Assembly (NCBI RefSeq): GCF_002776575.1
Contig: NZ_CP022548.1
Location: forward strand, 2,433,001-2,497,000
Direction of reading: 5' to 3'
From: Sphingorhabdus sp. YGSMI21
GTDB taxonomy: Bacteria > Pseudomonadota > Alphaproteobacteria > Sphingomonadales > Sphingomonadaceae
Length of the DNA stretch: 64,000 bases
Both the position numbers and the translations under genes were made by a program. The notes below the pieces were generated by a model. It searched no databases and was not told the origin of the DNA. It saw nothing but the letters and a program-made list of their open reading frames with translations. Positions within the stretch are counted from its first letter, which is position 1. The number at the start of each line of letters is the position of its first letter. Below, in pieces: positions 27,099 through 37,147 of this stretch.

Positions 27099-27890
27099 TT
27101 GGCCCGCTCGTGGCAGACGGTCCCGTCGGCCCTGCTGGCTCTCCTGCTTTTCGCCCAATGCAGCGCCGGTGAATCCCCGGCTGATCCGCCAGAGTTCAAG
27201 CCGAGCATCCAGATCATGACCAGCCTGCCTCTGATTTGGGGCGAGGGGGCGTCTATGGAGTCGATCCTCTCCGGCGGTTCTGAACCGGCGCCGATCTACC
27301 GCCATTGGCAGGCGCAATATGAAATAGCGCCAGTCGACAGTCTGGAAAATCTGGCGGCGGAAGATCCGGACATTGTCATTCTGGCCCAGCCGCGGGCGAT
27401 GGATCCGGCGGATCTCACAGACCTTGATGCCTGGGTCCGGCAAGGGGGCGATGTCATTATTTTTACCGACCCCGATCTCGTCTGGCCATCGCACCTGCCG
27501 CTCGGCGATCCGCAGCGACCGCTGGTGAGCGGCCTGTTGTCGCCGCTGCTTGGCCACTGGGGTCTGGAGCTTGTCGGTACGACCGGAAACAGTACCGAAA
27601 TCGTCGATCTCCGCGCCGGCGGCCATCGCTTCGCCAGCCGCGGGGCCGGAAAGATCGAGCCGATAAAGGCAGCCCGGCCGGTCGGTGTCGTCTGCGACGG
27701 TGGCACAGCCGCATTCATCATCCGATGTTCGGTCGGGCAGGGGCGGGCAACCATCGTTGCGGACGCAGACTTTCTCGATGCAGGGCTCTGGCCGGAAGCG
27801 GCCCGCGAGTCGCCGCAGCAAAGCGGTGCCGTACGCTTCGTAGATGCACTGGTGCAGGAACATGGCGCTGCCAATGGCCGCCGGAAATAA
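27099..27890 (+). CDS. Exported protein of unknown function, GldG/DUF4350-like features
   Basis: 263 aa, starting at a TTG that abuts the TAG stop of the previous gene. A hydrophobic segment (9-20) ends at Cys21 in LLFAQC, which may be a weak lipobox (Gln before the Cys is unusual) or a plain signal peptide. QIMTSLPLIWGEG, then ILAQPRAMDPADLTDLDAWVRQGG and IIFTDPDL resemble the GATase-like fold seen in GldG and DUF4350 proteins. I do not claim the family. It may form an envelope unit with the preceding membrane protein. Confidence 0.6.
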   Translation: MARSWQTVPSALLALLLFAQCSAGESPADPPEFKPSIQIMTSLPLIWGEGASMESILSGGSEPAPIYRHWQAQYEIAPVDSLENLAAEDPDIVILAQPRAMDPADLTDLDAWVRQGGDVIIFTDPDLVWPSHLPLGDPQRPLVSGLLSPLLGHWGLELVGTTGNSTEIVDLRAGGHRFASRGAGKIEPIKAARPVGVVCDGGTAAFIIRCSVGQGRATIVADADFLDAGLWPEAARESPQQSGAVRFVDALVQEHGAANGRRK

Positions 27891-27990
27891 TCACAGGAAG
27901 AGCGTTTCGGAACAGCGGGCAGGGATGTCCAGATTGGTGGTCATATTGGCGTAATTTTAAATCAAGTAAATACAGTGAGTTAACAGACGC

Positions 27991-28037
27991 ATCCCATAAA
28001 TTCCCGTAAAAAACCCTTTTATCCCAGCCTCACCCCT
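27991..28037 (-). promoter_or_regulatory. Candidate MraZ operator: five GGG repeats at helical spacing
   Basis: On the plus strand CCC triplets begin at 27993, 28003, 28014, 28023 and 28033, with intervals of 10, 11, 9 and 10 bases. On the minus strand this is a run of GGG boxes (mostly TGGGA or CGGGA) once per helical turn. MraZ binds direct repeats of about TGGGN at 10-11 bp spacing upstream of its own gene in E. coli. The repeats lie about 125 bases before the mraZ GTG, in an AT-rich stretch. They are on the opposite strand from the E. coli arrangement. Confidence 0.5.
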
Positions 28038-28161
28038 GTTAGCAATTATTTGTTATCGGGGTATTCTTCCTGTCCGGATTCTACTTTTCGGAAAGGCGCT
28101 GGAAAACGCACTTCTGGAGCGGGAAGAGCATTGGCCCCGGTTCGGATAAGGGATTTCCACG

Positions 28162-28665
28162 GTGTCAGTTGCATATGCATATTCAGGCTCTGCAATATCG
28201 GCGATAGACGACAAGGGTCGTCTTTCGGTCCCCGCATTTCTGCGCAAAAATCTGGTGGAAAGCAGCGACGGCCGGACCCTCTGCCTCGGCACCCACGAGA
28301 AATGGGATTGCCTCGTCGGCTTCGGCCTCAGCCGCAAGGCCGACATGCTCGCCGAAATCGACAAGCAGTGGGAAGCGGCGATCGCGCGCGGCGAAAGCTT
28401 TGACAAGGACGCGGCCGGTGCCCGGAAATTCTCCTCGCTGCAGGACCTGAGCTTTGACGCCAGCGGCCGCTTCATCTTGCCACCGCAATTGCGCGATATC
28501 GGCAATCTTGATGGTAATGTCCTGTTCCACGGCATTGGCACGACTTTCTGTCTGTGGAACCCGCAGACCCTGCTCGACACCACCGACGATGTGCCGGTCG
28601 ATCGCCGTCTGGTCGAATATCATCTGAAGGAAGCCGGCGAGAAAAGCGGAGGGAAGCAGAAATGA
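28162..28665 (+). CDS. mraZ: Transcriptional regulator MraZ
   Basis: 167 aa, GTG start at 28162. Two SpoVT/AbrB-like swapped-hairpin repeats: [19 protein letters not shown] (about 10-28) and [18 protein letters not shown] (about 95-112). MraZ represses the dcw operon, including itself, in other bacteria. It is the first gene of the division cluster; its stop overlaps rsmH (ATGA). Confidence 0.95.
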   Translation: MSVAYAYSGSAISAIDDKGRLSVPAFLRKNLVESSDGRTLCLGTHEKWDCLVGFGLSRKADMLAEIDKQWEAAIARGESFDKDAAGARKFSSLQDLSFDASGRFILPPQLRDIGNLDGNVLFHGIGTTFCLWNPQTLLDTTDDVPVDRRLVEYHLKEAGEKSGGKQK

Positions 28666-29609
28666 CCCCCGCTACCGCTGCTCGCCACGTCCCTGTCCTG
28701 ATCGATGAAGTGATCGACGCGCTCGCCATCACCCCGGGTGAAACGCATGTCGACGGCACTTTCGGTGCGGGCGGCTACAGCACCGCGATGCTGGAAGCTG
28801 GCGCGCATGTGCATGCCTTTGACCAGGATCCCGATGCGATAGCCACCGGTCAGAAAATGGTCGACGATGCCAAGGGCAAGCTGACTCTTCACCACGCCCG
28901 CTATTCAGAAATGGCCGAAATACTGGTCGGTGACGAGATTGACGGTGTCACGCTGGATATCGGCGTTTCCTCGATGCAGCTCGACCAGGCCGAGCGCGGC
29001 TTTTCCTTTCAGAAGGACGGCCCGCTCGATATGCGCATGGCCCGCGACGGCGAGAGCGCGGCCGATTTCCTCAACGAAGCCGATGAGGAAATGATTGCCG
29101 ACGTTATTTACCGTTATGGCGAGGAACGCCGGTCGCGGCGGATCGCCAAGGCGATTGTTGAAGCGCGGCCGCTGACCCGCACGTCCGAACTCGCGAAAGT
29201 CGTCCGCAAGGCTCTGGGCTATCGCGCCGGGGACAAGAAGGACCCGGCGACCCGGACCTTTCAGGCGATCCGCATCCACATCAATCGCGAACTGGGCGAG
29301 CTCGAAGACGGTCTGGCCGCAGCGGAAAAATTGCTGCAGCCCGGTGGCCGTCTGGCGGTTGTAACATTTCACAGCCTGGAAGATCGCATCGTCAAGAATT
29401 TCCTGCGGGATCGCAGCGGACAGAAGTCCGCCGGTTCCCGCCATCTACCCCAGGTTAACGAGACACGGCCGGCACCCACCTTTCATAAACCAGCCAAAGC
29501 GGTGCGTCCGGCCGGGGCGGAGCAGGCTCTTAATCCCCGGGCCCGCTCCGCCACCCTGAGATCTGCGGTGCGAACAGATGCGCCCGCCGGCGATGGTGGC
29601 GGACTGTGA
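28662..29609 (+). CDS. rsmH: 16S rRNA (cytosine1402-N4)-methyltransferase
   Basis: 315 aa from the ATG at 28662, overlapping mraZ by four bases. [13 protein letters not shown] and [16 protein letters not shown] (SAM motif I), then [20 protein letters not shown] and [13 protein letters not shown] are RsmH signatures. The enzyme methylates C1402 of 16S rRNA. The C-tail is Ala/Arg rich. It overlaps ftsL (GTGA). Confidence 0.97.
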   Translation: MTPATAARHVPVLIDEVIDALAITPGETHVDGTFGAGGYSTAMLEAGAHVHAFDQDPDAIATGQKMVDDAKGKLTLHHARYSEMAEILVGDEIDGVTLDIGVSSMQLDQAERGFSFQKDGPLDMRMARDGESAADFLNEADEEMIADVIYRYGEERRSRRIAKAIVEARPLTRTSELAKVVRKALGYRAGDKKDPATRTFQAIRIHINRELGELEDGLAAAEKLLQPGGRLAVVTFHSLEDRIVKNFLRDRSGQKSAGSRHLPQVNETRPAPTFHKPAKAVRPAGAEQALNPRARSATLRSAVRTDAPAGDGGGL

Positions 29610-30208
29610 AGCTGGCGATCAAGCGCCTCGAAGGCATGGGATGGCTCGCCCTGGTTTTTCTGGTGGCGATTCTGCTTTATCCGCTCTCGCTCAGCGTCGC
29701 GACCCTGCGCAGCGATCTCGCGCGCACCGATCAAAAGATCGTCGAGATCAAGAAAGACATTCGCTATCTGGAAACGGAATTCAGCGCGCGCGCCAATCTG
29801 CGCCAGCTGGAGGACTGGAACAAGCTTGAGTTCGGCTATGCCTCGCCGCAGGCCTCGCAATATCTTGATGGCGAGAGAGCGCTGGCCAATCTCGGCGGCA
29901 AGGATCTGCGCAAGCCGGTGCAGGTTGCCGTGATCAGTTCCATGGAAGGCGTCCGGCCGGCCGGCATAATCGGCTCGGTCTTCGGCACCGCCCGGGCCCA
30001 GGACCGGAATGCCGACGGCAGCGCGATCGGCAGCCAGGCAAATCTCGTGCGGAATGTTTCGGATGCCGCCCAGGGCAAGGCTGCAGGCGGCGCGCAGGCC
30101 CGCACCACCCGCGTGGCGCATATCGAGGAAAAACTGCTCGATGACGGACTGGTACGCGATCTCGGGCGCAAGGCCATTGCCGAGAAAATCGAAAGCATGG
30201 CCGAATGA
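29606..30208 (+). CDS. ftsL: FtsL-like division protein with extended C-terminus
   Basis: 200 aa, GTG start at 29606 in the rsmH stop. A membrane helix (about 12-30) precedes a leucine-type coiled coil (about 35-65, [20 protein letters not shown]). This is the FtsL layout and position (after rsmH, before ftsI). It is about twice the usual 90-120 aa; the extra 100 residues are Ala/Gly/Arg rich with no motif I recognise. It stabilises the FtsB/FtsQ complex in other bacteria. Confidence 0.8.
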   Translation: MKLAIKRLEGMGWLALVFLVAILLYPLSLSVATLRSDLARTDQKIVEIKKDIRYLETEFSARANLRQLEDWNKLEFGYASPQASQYLDGERALANLGGKDLRKPVQVAVISSMEGVRPAGIIGSVFGTARAQDRNADGSAIGSQANLVRNVSDAAQGKAAGGAQARTTRVAHIEEKLLDDGLVRDLGRKAIAEKIESMAE

Positions 30209-31923
30209 CTACACTTCTGGCCAACAGCAAGAAGGTGCAGTTTTCGGGAAAGGCCAAGGAAATAACCGCGAATGCGCATTTCCGGCTGATGGTCCTGTTG
30301 CTGGTATTCCTCGCGGCCTTCACGATCATCATCGGGCGGCTGATCAGCCTCACGATCCTGGAAGACGCTATTCCCAATCGCGCATCGAGCAGTGCGTTCG
30401 TACCGCCGCGCGGCGATATTGTCGATCGCAACGGCGTGCCGCTGGCCCGGACAATTCTGGGCTATGCCGTGCGCGTTGTTCCGGCACGGGTGCTGGGCGA
30501 CAAGGAGGTGCTGGCACGGCAGCTGGCAACAATTTTCCCTGACACCAGCGCCGCCTATTTTCTCGACAAGCTGAACGGTCCCCATCCGACCTATCTTCGC
30601 CGCCGGGCGCTGCCCGAAGAGGTCAAGCAGATCCATGCGCTCGGTGAAATCGGTATCGAATTTCCCCGCGAGGACGAACGGCTCTATCCGCAGCGGGAGC
30701 TGGCGGCGCATGTGCTGGGTTATGTCGACGCCGACGGCAAGGGCGTGATGGGCATGGAGCGAGCGCTCAACGACCGTCTTCTCGACGAGAAACTGCGCGG
30801 CACACCATCGACCCTGTCGATTGACAGCCGGGCCCAGGCGGCGCTTGAAAGCGAACTTCAGGACGCCATGATCATGACCGAGGCGCGCGGCGCTGCAGGG
30901 ATTATTCTCGATGTCCAGACCGGTGAAGTCATGGCGCTGGCTTCGCTGCCATTGTTCGATCCGAACAAGATCCGCCGGGCGTCGATGAAGCATCAGAACA
31001 ATGAAGTGACCCAGAGCGTTTTTGAACTCGGTTCAACCTTCAAGCCGCTGACGATCGCCGCCGCGCTCGACGCGGGCACGGTGACGGACCTGGCGGTGCG
31101 CTATAATGCGATGGAGCCGATCAAGGTCGGCGGCTTCACGATCAAGGACGACCATAGCCAGGGACGCTATCTGAACGTGCCTGAAACGCTGGTGCACAGT
31201 TCCAATATCGTCACTGCACGGATCGCCGATAATCTGGGGCAGGAGGCGATGGAAAATATGTTCCGCCGGCTCGGTTTCGACGAACGGCCGCATATCGAGC
31301 TGTTCGAAAGGGGCCACCCGCTGTGGCCGCGCAACTGGGGCCGGGTCACCAACATGACCGTCGCTTATGGTCATGGCATCGCCGTCACTCCGCTGCATCT
31401 CGCCAGCGCCTATGCGGCGATGGTCAACGGCGGCATCTGGCGTCCGGCGACTTTGCTGAAAGTGGAACCGGGCGAGGAAGCGAAGGGCCGCCGTGTGTTC
31501 AAGGCCGCGACCAGCGCCCGTATGCGGCAATTGCTGCGGATGATTGTCTCCGACGGCACGGGCCGCAAGGCCGATGCGCCGGGTTACCGGATTGGCGGAA
31601 AGACCGGATCGGCGGAGAAGCCTTCCGAAGGCGGCTATAACAAGACCTCGCTGGTCTCGACATTTGCCGCTGCTTTTCCGATGGACAACCCGCGCTACGT
31701 CGTCATCGCCATGCTCGACGAACCGAAGGGCACCGCCGAGACCTCTTTCCAGCGCACCGCCGGCTGGACGGCGGCACCGATCGTCCAGAAAGTCGTGTCG
31801 CGGGTCGGACCGATGCTCGGCGTGATCCCCGACGAGCATCGCGATGTCGACGTATCCGAATTGACGCCGCTCCTCTGGAAGCCCAAAACCACAGCCAAAG
31901 AGCCAAATGATGCGATTGAATAA
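30205..31923 (+). CDS. ftsI: Penicillin-binding protein 3 (division transpeptidase)
   Basis: 572 aa. One membrane helix near residue 30, a PBP dimerisation domain (PPRGDIVDRNGVPLA, about 70-85), and a transpeptidase domain. Catalytic motifs are STFK at 277-280, SSN in VHSSNIVTARI, and KTGS at 466-469. It cross-links septal peptidoglycan with FtsW. Its start overlaps ftsL by four bases and its end overlaps murE by 17. Confidence 0.97.
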   Translation: MTTLLANSKKVQFSGKAKEITANAHFRLMVLLLVFLAAFTIIIGRLISLTILEDAIPNRASSSAFVPPRGDIVDRNGVPLARTILGYAVRVVPARVLGDKEVLARQLATIFPDTSAAYFLDKLNGPHPTYLRRRALPEEVKQIHALGEIGIEFPREDERLYPQRELAAHVLGYVDADGKGVMGMERALNDRLLDEKLRGTPSTLSIDSRAQAALESELQDAMIMTEARGAAGIILDVQTGEVMALASLPLFDPNKIRRASMKHQNNEVTQSVFELGSTFKPLTIAAALDAGTVTDLAVRYNAMEPIKVGGFTIKDDHSQGRYLNVPETLVHSSNIVTARIADNLGQEAMENMFRRLGFDERPHIELFERGHPLWPRNWGRVTNMTVAYGHGIAVTPLHLASAYAAMVNGGIWRPATLLKVEPGEEAKGRRVFKAATSARMRQLLRMIVSDGTGRKADAPGYRIGGKTGSAEKPSEGGYNKTSLVSTFAAAFPMDNPRYVVIAMLDEPKGTAETSFQRTAGWTAAPIVQKVVSRVGPMLGVIPDEHRDVDVSELTPLLWKPKTTAKEPNDAIE

Positions 31924-33352
31924 TCTGGTACCCGGAGTGGAAGGCGAGGCCGGCGAGCAGGCGGTCACAGGCTTTGCCATCGATCATCGCAAGATTGCGC
32001 CCGGCAATATATTCGGTGCGTTCAGGGGCGCCAGGTTCAACGGCGAGGAATTTGTCGACGCTGCGATTGCCGCCGGCGCCATCGCCGTGGTCGCGCTTCC
32101 CGAAGCCATGGTCGAGGGCGCGGTTCATGTCGCTGACGAAGAGCCGCGGCGATTGTTCGCCCGGCTGGCGGCGCGTTATTACACGCCGACGCCTGCCCAT
32201 GTGGCGGCAGTAACCGGGACCAACGGCAAGACATCGACCGCGGAACTGACGCGGCAATTGTGGCGGATGGACGGTTTCAACAGCGCCTCGATCGGGACGC
32301 TCGGCGTCACCACCGCCGATGACCAGGTCAAGACCGGACTGACCACTCCGGACATTGTCACCTTTCTTTCCAACATGTCCGGTCTGGCGCGCGAAGGGGT
32401 TAGTCATGCGATTTTTGAAGCGTCGAGCCACGGCCTGTCGCAATATCGCACCGAGGGATTGCCGGTCAATGTCGCCGCCTTCACCAATCTGAGCCGCGAC
32501 CATCTCGACTATCACGGCGATATGGACAGCTATTTCGAAGCCAAGATGCGGCTGTTCGACGAAGTCGTGGAAAGCGACGGGACCGCTGTCATCTGGGCCG
32601 ATGACGAGCCCTGGTCGGGCAAGGCGATCGAGCGCGCGAAGGATCGCGGGCTTGAATTGTTCACCGTTGGAGAAAAGGGCGAAACGCTGAGGCTGGTCTC
32701 GCAGACGCCAACCCATCTGGGTCAGGTGCTGATGGTCAAGGCGCAGGGCAACACCCACCGAATCTCGCTGCCGCTGATCGGCGCCTATCAGGCGGCCAAT
32801 ATTCTGTGCGCCGCGGCCATTGTGCTGGCCACCGGCGGCAAGCTTGAAAATATCTTCGATCATATGCAGCGGGTCCAGCCGGTACGCGGCCGGATGGAGC
32901 GCGCGGTCATCACCCGGGCCGGTGCACCGGTCTATGTCGATTATGCTCATACCCCCGATGCCCTGCGAGCTGCGATCGAAGCGCTACGGCCGCATGTAAC
33001 GGGAAAGCTGATCACGATTTTTGGCGCTGGTGGCGACCGCGACAAGGGCAAGCGTCCGGAAATGGGGAAGATAGCCGTTGACAATTCCGATCATGTCATT
33101 GTCACCGACGACAATCCGCGCAGCGAAGATCCCGCCACCATCCGTGCCGAAATCATGGCCGGAGCATCCGGTGCCGAGCAAGTGGCCGACCGGCGCGCGG
33201 CCATTGCCAGGGCGATCGAGCTGGCCGGCCCGCAGGACATCATATTGCTCGCCGGAAAAGGTCATGAACAGGGCCAGATTGTCGGCGACCGGGTCATTCC
33301 CTTTGACGATGTCGAAGTTGCGAGAGAATGTGCCGGAGCGCAGCCATTATGA
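31907..33352 (+). CDS. murE: UDP-MurNAc-tripeptide synthetase (MurE)
   Basis: 481 aa, starting at ATGATG 31907, so that its first 17 bases are inside ftsI. ATP loop GTNGKTSTAEL (about 104-114), the Mur triad FTNLSRDHLDYHGDM, and DNPRSEDPATIRAEI near the C-terminus. DNPR marks a meso-diaminopimelate-adding MurE. It adds the third residue of the stem peptide in the cytoplasm. Coupled to murF. Confidence 0.96.
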   Translation: MMRLNNLVPGVEGEAGEQAVTGFAIDHRKIAPGNIFGAFRGARFNGEEFVDAAIAAGAIAVVALPEAMVEGAVHVADEEPRRLFARLAARYYTPTPAHVAAVTGTNGKTSTAELTRQLWRMDGFNSASIGTLGVTTADDQVKTGLTTPDIVTFLSNMSGLAREGVSHAIFEASSHGLSQYRTEGLPVNVAAFTNLSRDHLDYHGDMDSYFEAKMRLFDEVVESDGTAVIWADDEPWSGKAIERAKDRGLELFTVGEKGETLRLVSQTPTHLGQVLMVKAQGNTHRISLPLIGAYQAANILCAAAIVLATGGKLENIFDHMQRVQPVRGRMERAVITRAGAPVYVDYAHTPDALRAAIEALRPHVTGKLITIFGAGGDRDKGKRPEMGKIAVDNSDHVIVTDDNPRSEDPATIRAEIMAGASGAEQVADRRAAIARAIELAGPQDIILLAGKGHEQGQIVGDRVIPFDDVEVARECAGAQPL

Positions 33353-34746
33353 CTGTATTATGGACATCCGCCGCGATAGCGGAGGCCACGGGCGGCAAGC
33401 CAAGCACCGATTTTTCGGTGAGCGGCGTTGCTTTTGATTCACGTGAAATCGGGCCGGGCGATCTGTTCGTGGCGCTCAAGGGAGAGCATAGCGACGGTCA
33501 TCTGCACGTCGACCAGGCTTTCGCCTCTGGAGCGGCCGGCGCCATTGTCAGCGAGCCGGTCGACGGTCCGCATGTTTTGGTATCCGACACCGTTAAAGCG
33601 CTCGATGCGCTGGCCATTGCGTCACGAGCCCGTACCTCCGCAAAAATCATCGGGGTGACCGGATCGGTCGGAAAGACCGGCACCAAGGAGGCTCTATTTG
33701 CCGCGCTTGACCGCTGTTCCTTCGGAAAGGCGCACCGATCGGTCAAAAGCTACAATAATCATGTCGGCGTCCCGCTCAGCCTGTCGCGGATGCCGGAAGA
33801 TACCAAATATGGCATTTTCGAAATGGGTATGAACCACGCCCACGAACTGTCTGCGCTCACCCGTCTGGTACGGCCGCATGCTGCAATCATTACCGCCATC
33901 GCGCCGGCCCATATCGGCAATTTTTCCAATGGTGAAGCCGGCATCGTTGATGCCAAGGCCGAGATATTCGAGGGCCTGATGCCCGGCGGCACTGCGATCA
34001 TCCCGCATGACAGCCCGCATTGTGCGCGGCTGCGGAAAAAGGCGGAACGTCACGCGGAACATGTGATTTCCTTCGGCTTTGAGGCCGGCGCCGACGTCCG
34101 CGCGATCGATATGGTGCCCGCCCCCCGTGGCGGCTCGCTGGTCACGGCGAAACTGGGCGAGCAAAGTCTCTGCTTCACCATCGCCGAAGCGGGGCGGCAC
34201 TGGGTATCCAATTCCCTGGCCATTCTCGCAGCGGTGCGCGCGGTCGGCGGCGATCTCGCCACCGCCGGTCTGGCGCTCGCCGAAATGAGCGGCATCGACG
34301 GTCGTGGCCGGCGGCATCTCGTCTCGCTCAAGTCCGGTGGCACAGCGACAGTTATCGACGAGAGCTACAATGCCAATCCGGCATCGATGAAAGCGACCTT
34401 ACAACATTTTACCGGCGAGCCCTGCACCGGCCAGAAAATCCTCATATTGGGCGCGATGGGCGAGCTGGGCGAGCAATCGGCCCGCTATCACACGGCTCTG
34501 GCCGACGATATTCTGCTGACCGGAGCCAAAGCCATCATATTGGTCGGCGAGGATATGGCACATACTGCCGCGAAACTCGAACAGGGCCTTGATCGGGACG
34601 TGAAAATGTCACATGCGGCAAGTGCTTCGGACGCGCTGGCCGAGGTCGCAAAATTGCTCAGCGACGGGGATATCCTTCTGGTCAAGGGTTCAAATTATCT
34701 GGGACTTTCCTCCGCGGTTTCCGCGCTGGTGAGCGGGGAGTATTGA
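33349..34746 (+). CDS. murF: UDP-MurNAc-tripeptide-D-Ala-D-Ala ligase (MurF)
   Basis: 465 aa from the ATG at 33349, inside the murE stop. ATP loop [15 protein letters not shown], then [14 protein letters not shown] and [16 protein letters not shown] are MurF signatures. It adds D-Ala-D-Ala, completing the pentapeptide. It overlaps mraY by one base. Confidence 0.96.
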   Translation: MTVLWTSAAIAEATGGKPSTDFSVSGVAFDSREIGPGDLFVALKGEHSDGHLHVDQAFASGAAGAIVSEPVDGPHVLVSDTVKALDALAIASRARTSAKIIGVTGSVGKTGTKEALFAALDRCSFGKAHRSVKSYNNHVGVPLSLSRMPEDTKYGIFEMGMNHAHELSALTRLVRPHAAIITAIAPAHIGNFSNGEAGIVDAKAEIFEGLMPGGTAIIPHDSPHCARLRKKAERHAEHVISFGFEAGADVRAIDMVPAPRGGSLVTAKLGEQSLCFTIAEAGRHWVSNSLAILAAVRAVGGDLATAGLALAEMSGIDGRGRRHLVSLKSGGTATVIDESYNANPASMKATLQHFTGEPCTGQKILILGAMGELGEQSARYHTALADDILLTGAKAIILVGEDMAHTAAKLEQGLDRDVKMSHAASASDALAEVAKLLSDGDILLVKGSNYLGLSSAVSALVSGEY

Positions 34747-35816
34747 TGTTTTATTTGCTGGCCCAATGGCTTGAGTTCGAAGGTATTTTCAACGTCTTCC
34801 GCTATCTGAGCTTTCGCTCGGGTGCGGCCATATCGACATCGCTGTTCATCGGCCTCCTGATCGGGCCAAAGTTCATCAACATGCTGCGCATGCGGCAGGG
34901 CAAGGGCCAGCCGATCCGCGAAGACGGGCCGATCACCCATCTCAAGAAGGCGGGAACGCCGACCATGGGCGGCCTGATGATCCTGATTTCGGTGGTGACC
35001 TCGCTGCTGCTGTGGATGGACCTCAGCAACATGTTCGTCTGGGCCTGTATTTTCGTGACCTTGGGTTTTGGCGCTATCGGCTTCATGGACGATTATGACA
35101 AGGTCCGCAAAGCCAGCCACAAGGGCGTTCCGGGCCGGGTCCGGCTGCTGCTGGAATTCGCGGTCGCCGGTTTTGCAACCTGGCTGATCGTCCAGCAGAT
35201 CGGTACCAGCCTCTACGTGCCCTTCTTCAACGATGTGCAGATAGACCTAGGCTATTTCTATATCCCCTTCGCGATGTTCGTGATTGTCGGCGCCGGTAAC
35301 GCGGTCAATCTGACCGACGGTCTCGACGGTCTTGCCACCATGCCGGTGGTCATCGCCAGCGCCACTTTCCTGGTGCTCGTCTATCTGTCCGGCAATGCGG
35401 TTTTCTCCGAATATCTTGGCATTCCCTTCGTCCGCGGAGCCGGCGAGTTGGCGATTTTCTGTGCCTGCGTGATTGGCGCCTGCCTTGCGTTTCTGTGGTT
35501 CAACGCGCCGCCGGCCGCTGTTTTCATGGGCGATACCGGTAGCCTCGCGCTCGGGGGGGCGCTCGGCGCGATTGCTGTTTCCATCCACCATGAAATCGTG
35601 CTGGCGCTGGTCGGCGGTCTGTTCGTGCTCGAAGCCGTGTCGGTGATCGTCCAGGTCTTCTTCTTCAAGCGCACCGGTCGCCGCGTGTTTCGCATGGCGC
35701 CAATCCATCACCATTTCGAACAGCTTGGCTGGTCCGAATCCACCATCGTGATCCGCTTCTGGATCATCAGCCTGGTGCTCGCGCTTGCCGGATTGGCGAC
35801 GTTGAAACTCAGATGA
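34746..35816 (+). CDS. mraY: Phospho-MurNAc-pentapeptide transferase (MraY)
   Basis: 356 aa, ATG 34746 in the murF TGA (TGATG). Ten membrane helices expected; catalytic motifs FMDDYDK (about 116-122), [13 protein letters not shown] (about 187-199), [13 protein letters not shown] and the histidine motif PIHHHFEQ. It transfers phospho-MurNAc-pentapeptide to undecaprenyl phosphate, making lipid I. Confidence 0.98.
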   Translation: MFYLLAQWLEFEGIFNVFRYLSFRSGAAISTSLFIGLLIGPKFINMLRMRQGKGQPIREDGPITHLKKAGTPTMGGLMILISVVTSLLLWMDLSNMFVWACIFVTLGFGAIGFMDDYDKVRKASHKGVPGRVRLLLEFAVAGFATWLIVQQIGTSLYVPFFNDVQIDLGYFYIPFAMFVIVGAGNAVNLTDGLDGLATMPVVIASATFLVLVYLSGNAVFSEYLGIPFVRGAGELAIFCACVIGACLAFLWFNAPPAAVFMGDTGSLALGGALGAIAVSIHHEIVLALVGGLFVLEAVSVIVQVFFFKRTGRRVFRMAPIHHHFEQLGWSESTIVIRFWIISLVLALAGLATLKLR

Positions 35817-37147
35817 TAATCTCTCCCGTCTTTGCCGGAAAGCGCTATGCCATCCTCGGACTGGCCCGGTCCGGCATGGCGGTGCTGGAAAGCCTGCACG
35901 CGAGCGGCGCCGAACTGCTCGCCTGGGACAATCGTGAAGAATTGCGCGACAGCGTTGCCGACAAGGCGCTGATCGCCGATCCGCTGGAAAGCGACCTGAC
36001 CGGCTATGATGCGATCGTCGTGTCGCCGGGCGTCCCGCTCAACAGCCATCCGATCGCGCAAAAGGCAAAAGCTGACGGTGTTCCGATTATCGGCGATATC
36101 GAATTGTTCGCCCAGGCCCGGGCGGCGCTGCCCGCCCATCGCGTCGTCGGCATCACCGGCACCAACGGCAAGTCGACAACCACCGCTCTGGTCCACCATA
36201 TACTGCAATATGCCGGCCTGCCGTCGGTAATGGGCGGCAATATCGGGGCTCCGATCCTGTCGCAGGATCCGCTGCCCGAAGGCGGTGTCTATGTATTGGA
36301 GCTGTCGAGCTACCAGATCGACCTGACCAACAGTCTCGACTGCGATGTCGCGCTGCTGCTCAACATCAGTCCGGACCATCTTGACCGTTATGACGGATTT
36401 GATGCTTATGCCGCTGCCAAAGCGCGGCTGTTCGACATGCTGGGATCCGATCACGCCGCGATCTTTGCCAGCGATGACGAAAAGACGCAGCTGGCCTTGC
36501 ACGGTCTGCGCGATCTTGGCCGGGTGAAGAATATCTTCGACACCAGCGGCATCGAACTGGCCGGACAGCCGGACTGGCCTTCGCTGCAAGGTCCGCACAA
36601 TCTCCAGAACGCGATTGCAGCGATCGCCACGGTCGAGGCTCTCGGCATTGACGAAGAGCAATGGCGTCCGGCGCTCGCCGCCTTCAACGGACTGCCGCAC
36701 CGGATGGAACGCATTGTCGAAGCCAATGGTGTGCTGTTCGTCAACGACAGCAAGGCAACCAATCCCGCTTCAACCGGCCCGGCGCTGGGTGCTTATCCGA
36801 AAATCCACTGGATTCTCGGCGGTCTGCCGAAAAGCGACAGGCTGACCGAATGCGAGCCTTTCTACGGAAATGTCGTCAGGGCCTATACGATAGGCGAAGC
36901 CGGCCCCCTGTTTGAAAAATTGCTGACCGGACATATGCCGGTTGAATCCTGTGAAATGATCCTCACCGCCGTGCAACGCGCCGCTGCCAATGCACAGCCT
37001 GGTGAAGTGGTGCTGCTGTCGCCAGCCTGTGCCTCGTTCGACCAGTTCCGGGATTTTGAAGCGCGCGGCAATTGTTTCCGCAGCGCCGTCAATTCGGTGA
37101 TCGAGAAAAATCTGATCGGATCCGCGAGCGGGGAGATAAGGAAATGA
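35813..37147 (+). CDS. murD: UDP-MurNAc-L-Ala-D-Glu ligase (MurD)
   Basis: 444 aa, ATGA overlap with mraY. N-domain [17 protein letters not shown] loop [15 protein letters not shown] (about 113-127), [13 protein letters not shown] and [19 protein letters not shown]. It adds D-Glu to UDP-MurNAc-L-Ala. It overlaps ftsW by four bases. Confidence 0.97.
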   Translation: MIISPVFAGKRYAILGLARSGMAVLESLHASGAELLAWDNREELRDSVADKALIADPLESDLTGYDAIVVSPGVPLNSHPIAQKAKADGVPIIGDIELFAQARAALPAHRVVGITGTNGKSTTTALVHHILQYAGLPSVMGGNIGAPILSQDPLPEGGVYVLELSSYQIDLTNSLDCDVALLLNISPDHLDRYDGFDAYAAAKARLFDMLGSDHAAIFASDDEKTQLALHGLRDLGRVKNIFDTSGIELAGQPDWPSLQGPHNLQNAIAAIATVEALGIDEEQWRPALAAFNGLPHRMERIVEANGVLFVNDSKATNPASTGPALGAYPKIHWILGGLPKSDRLTECEPFYGNVVRAYTIGEAGPLFEKLLTGHMPVESCEMILTAVQRAAANAQPGEVVLLSPACASFDQFRDFEARGNCFRSAVNSVIEKNLIGSASGEIRK

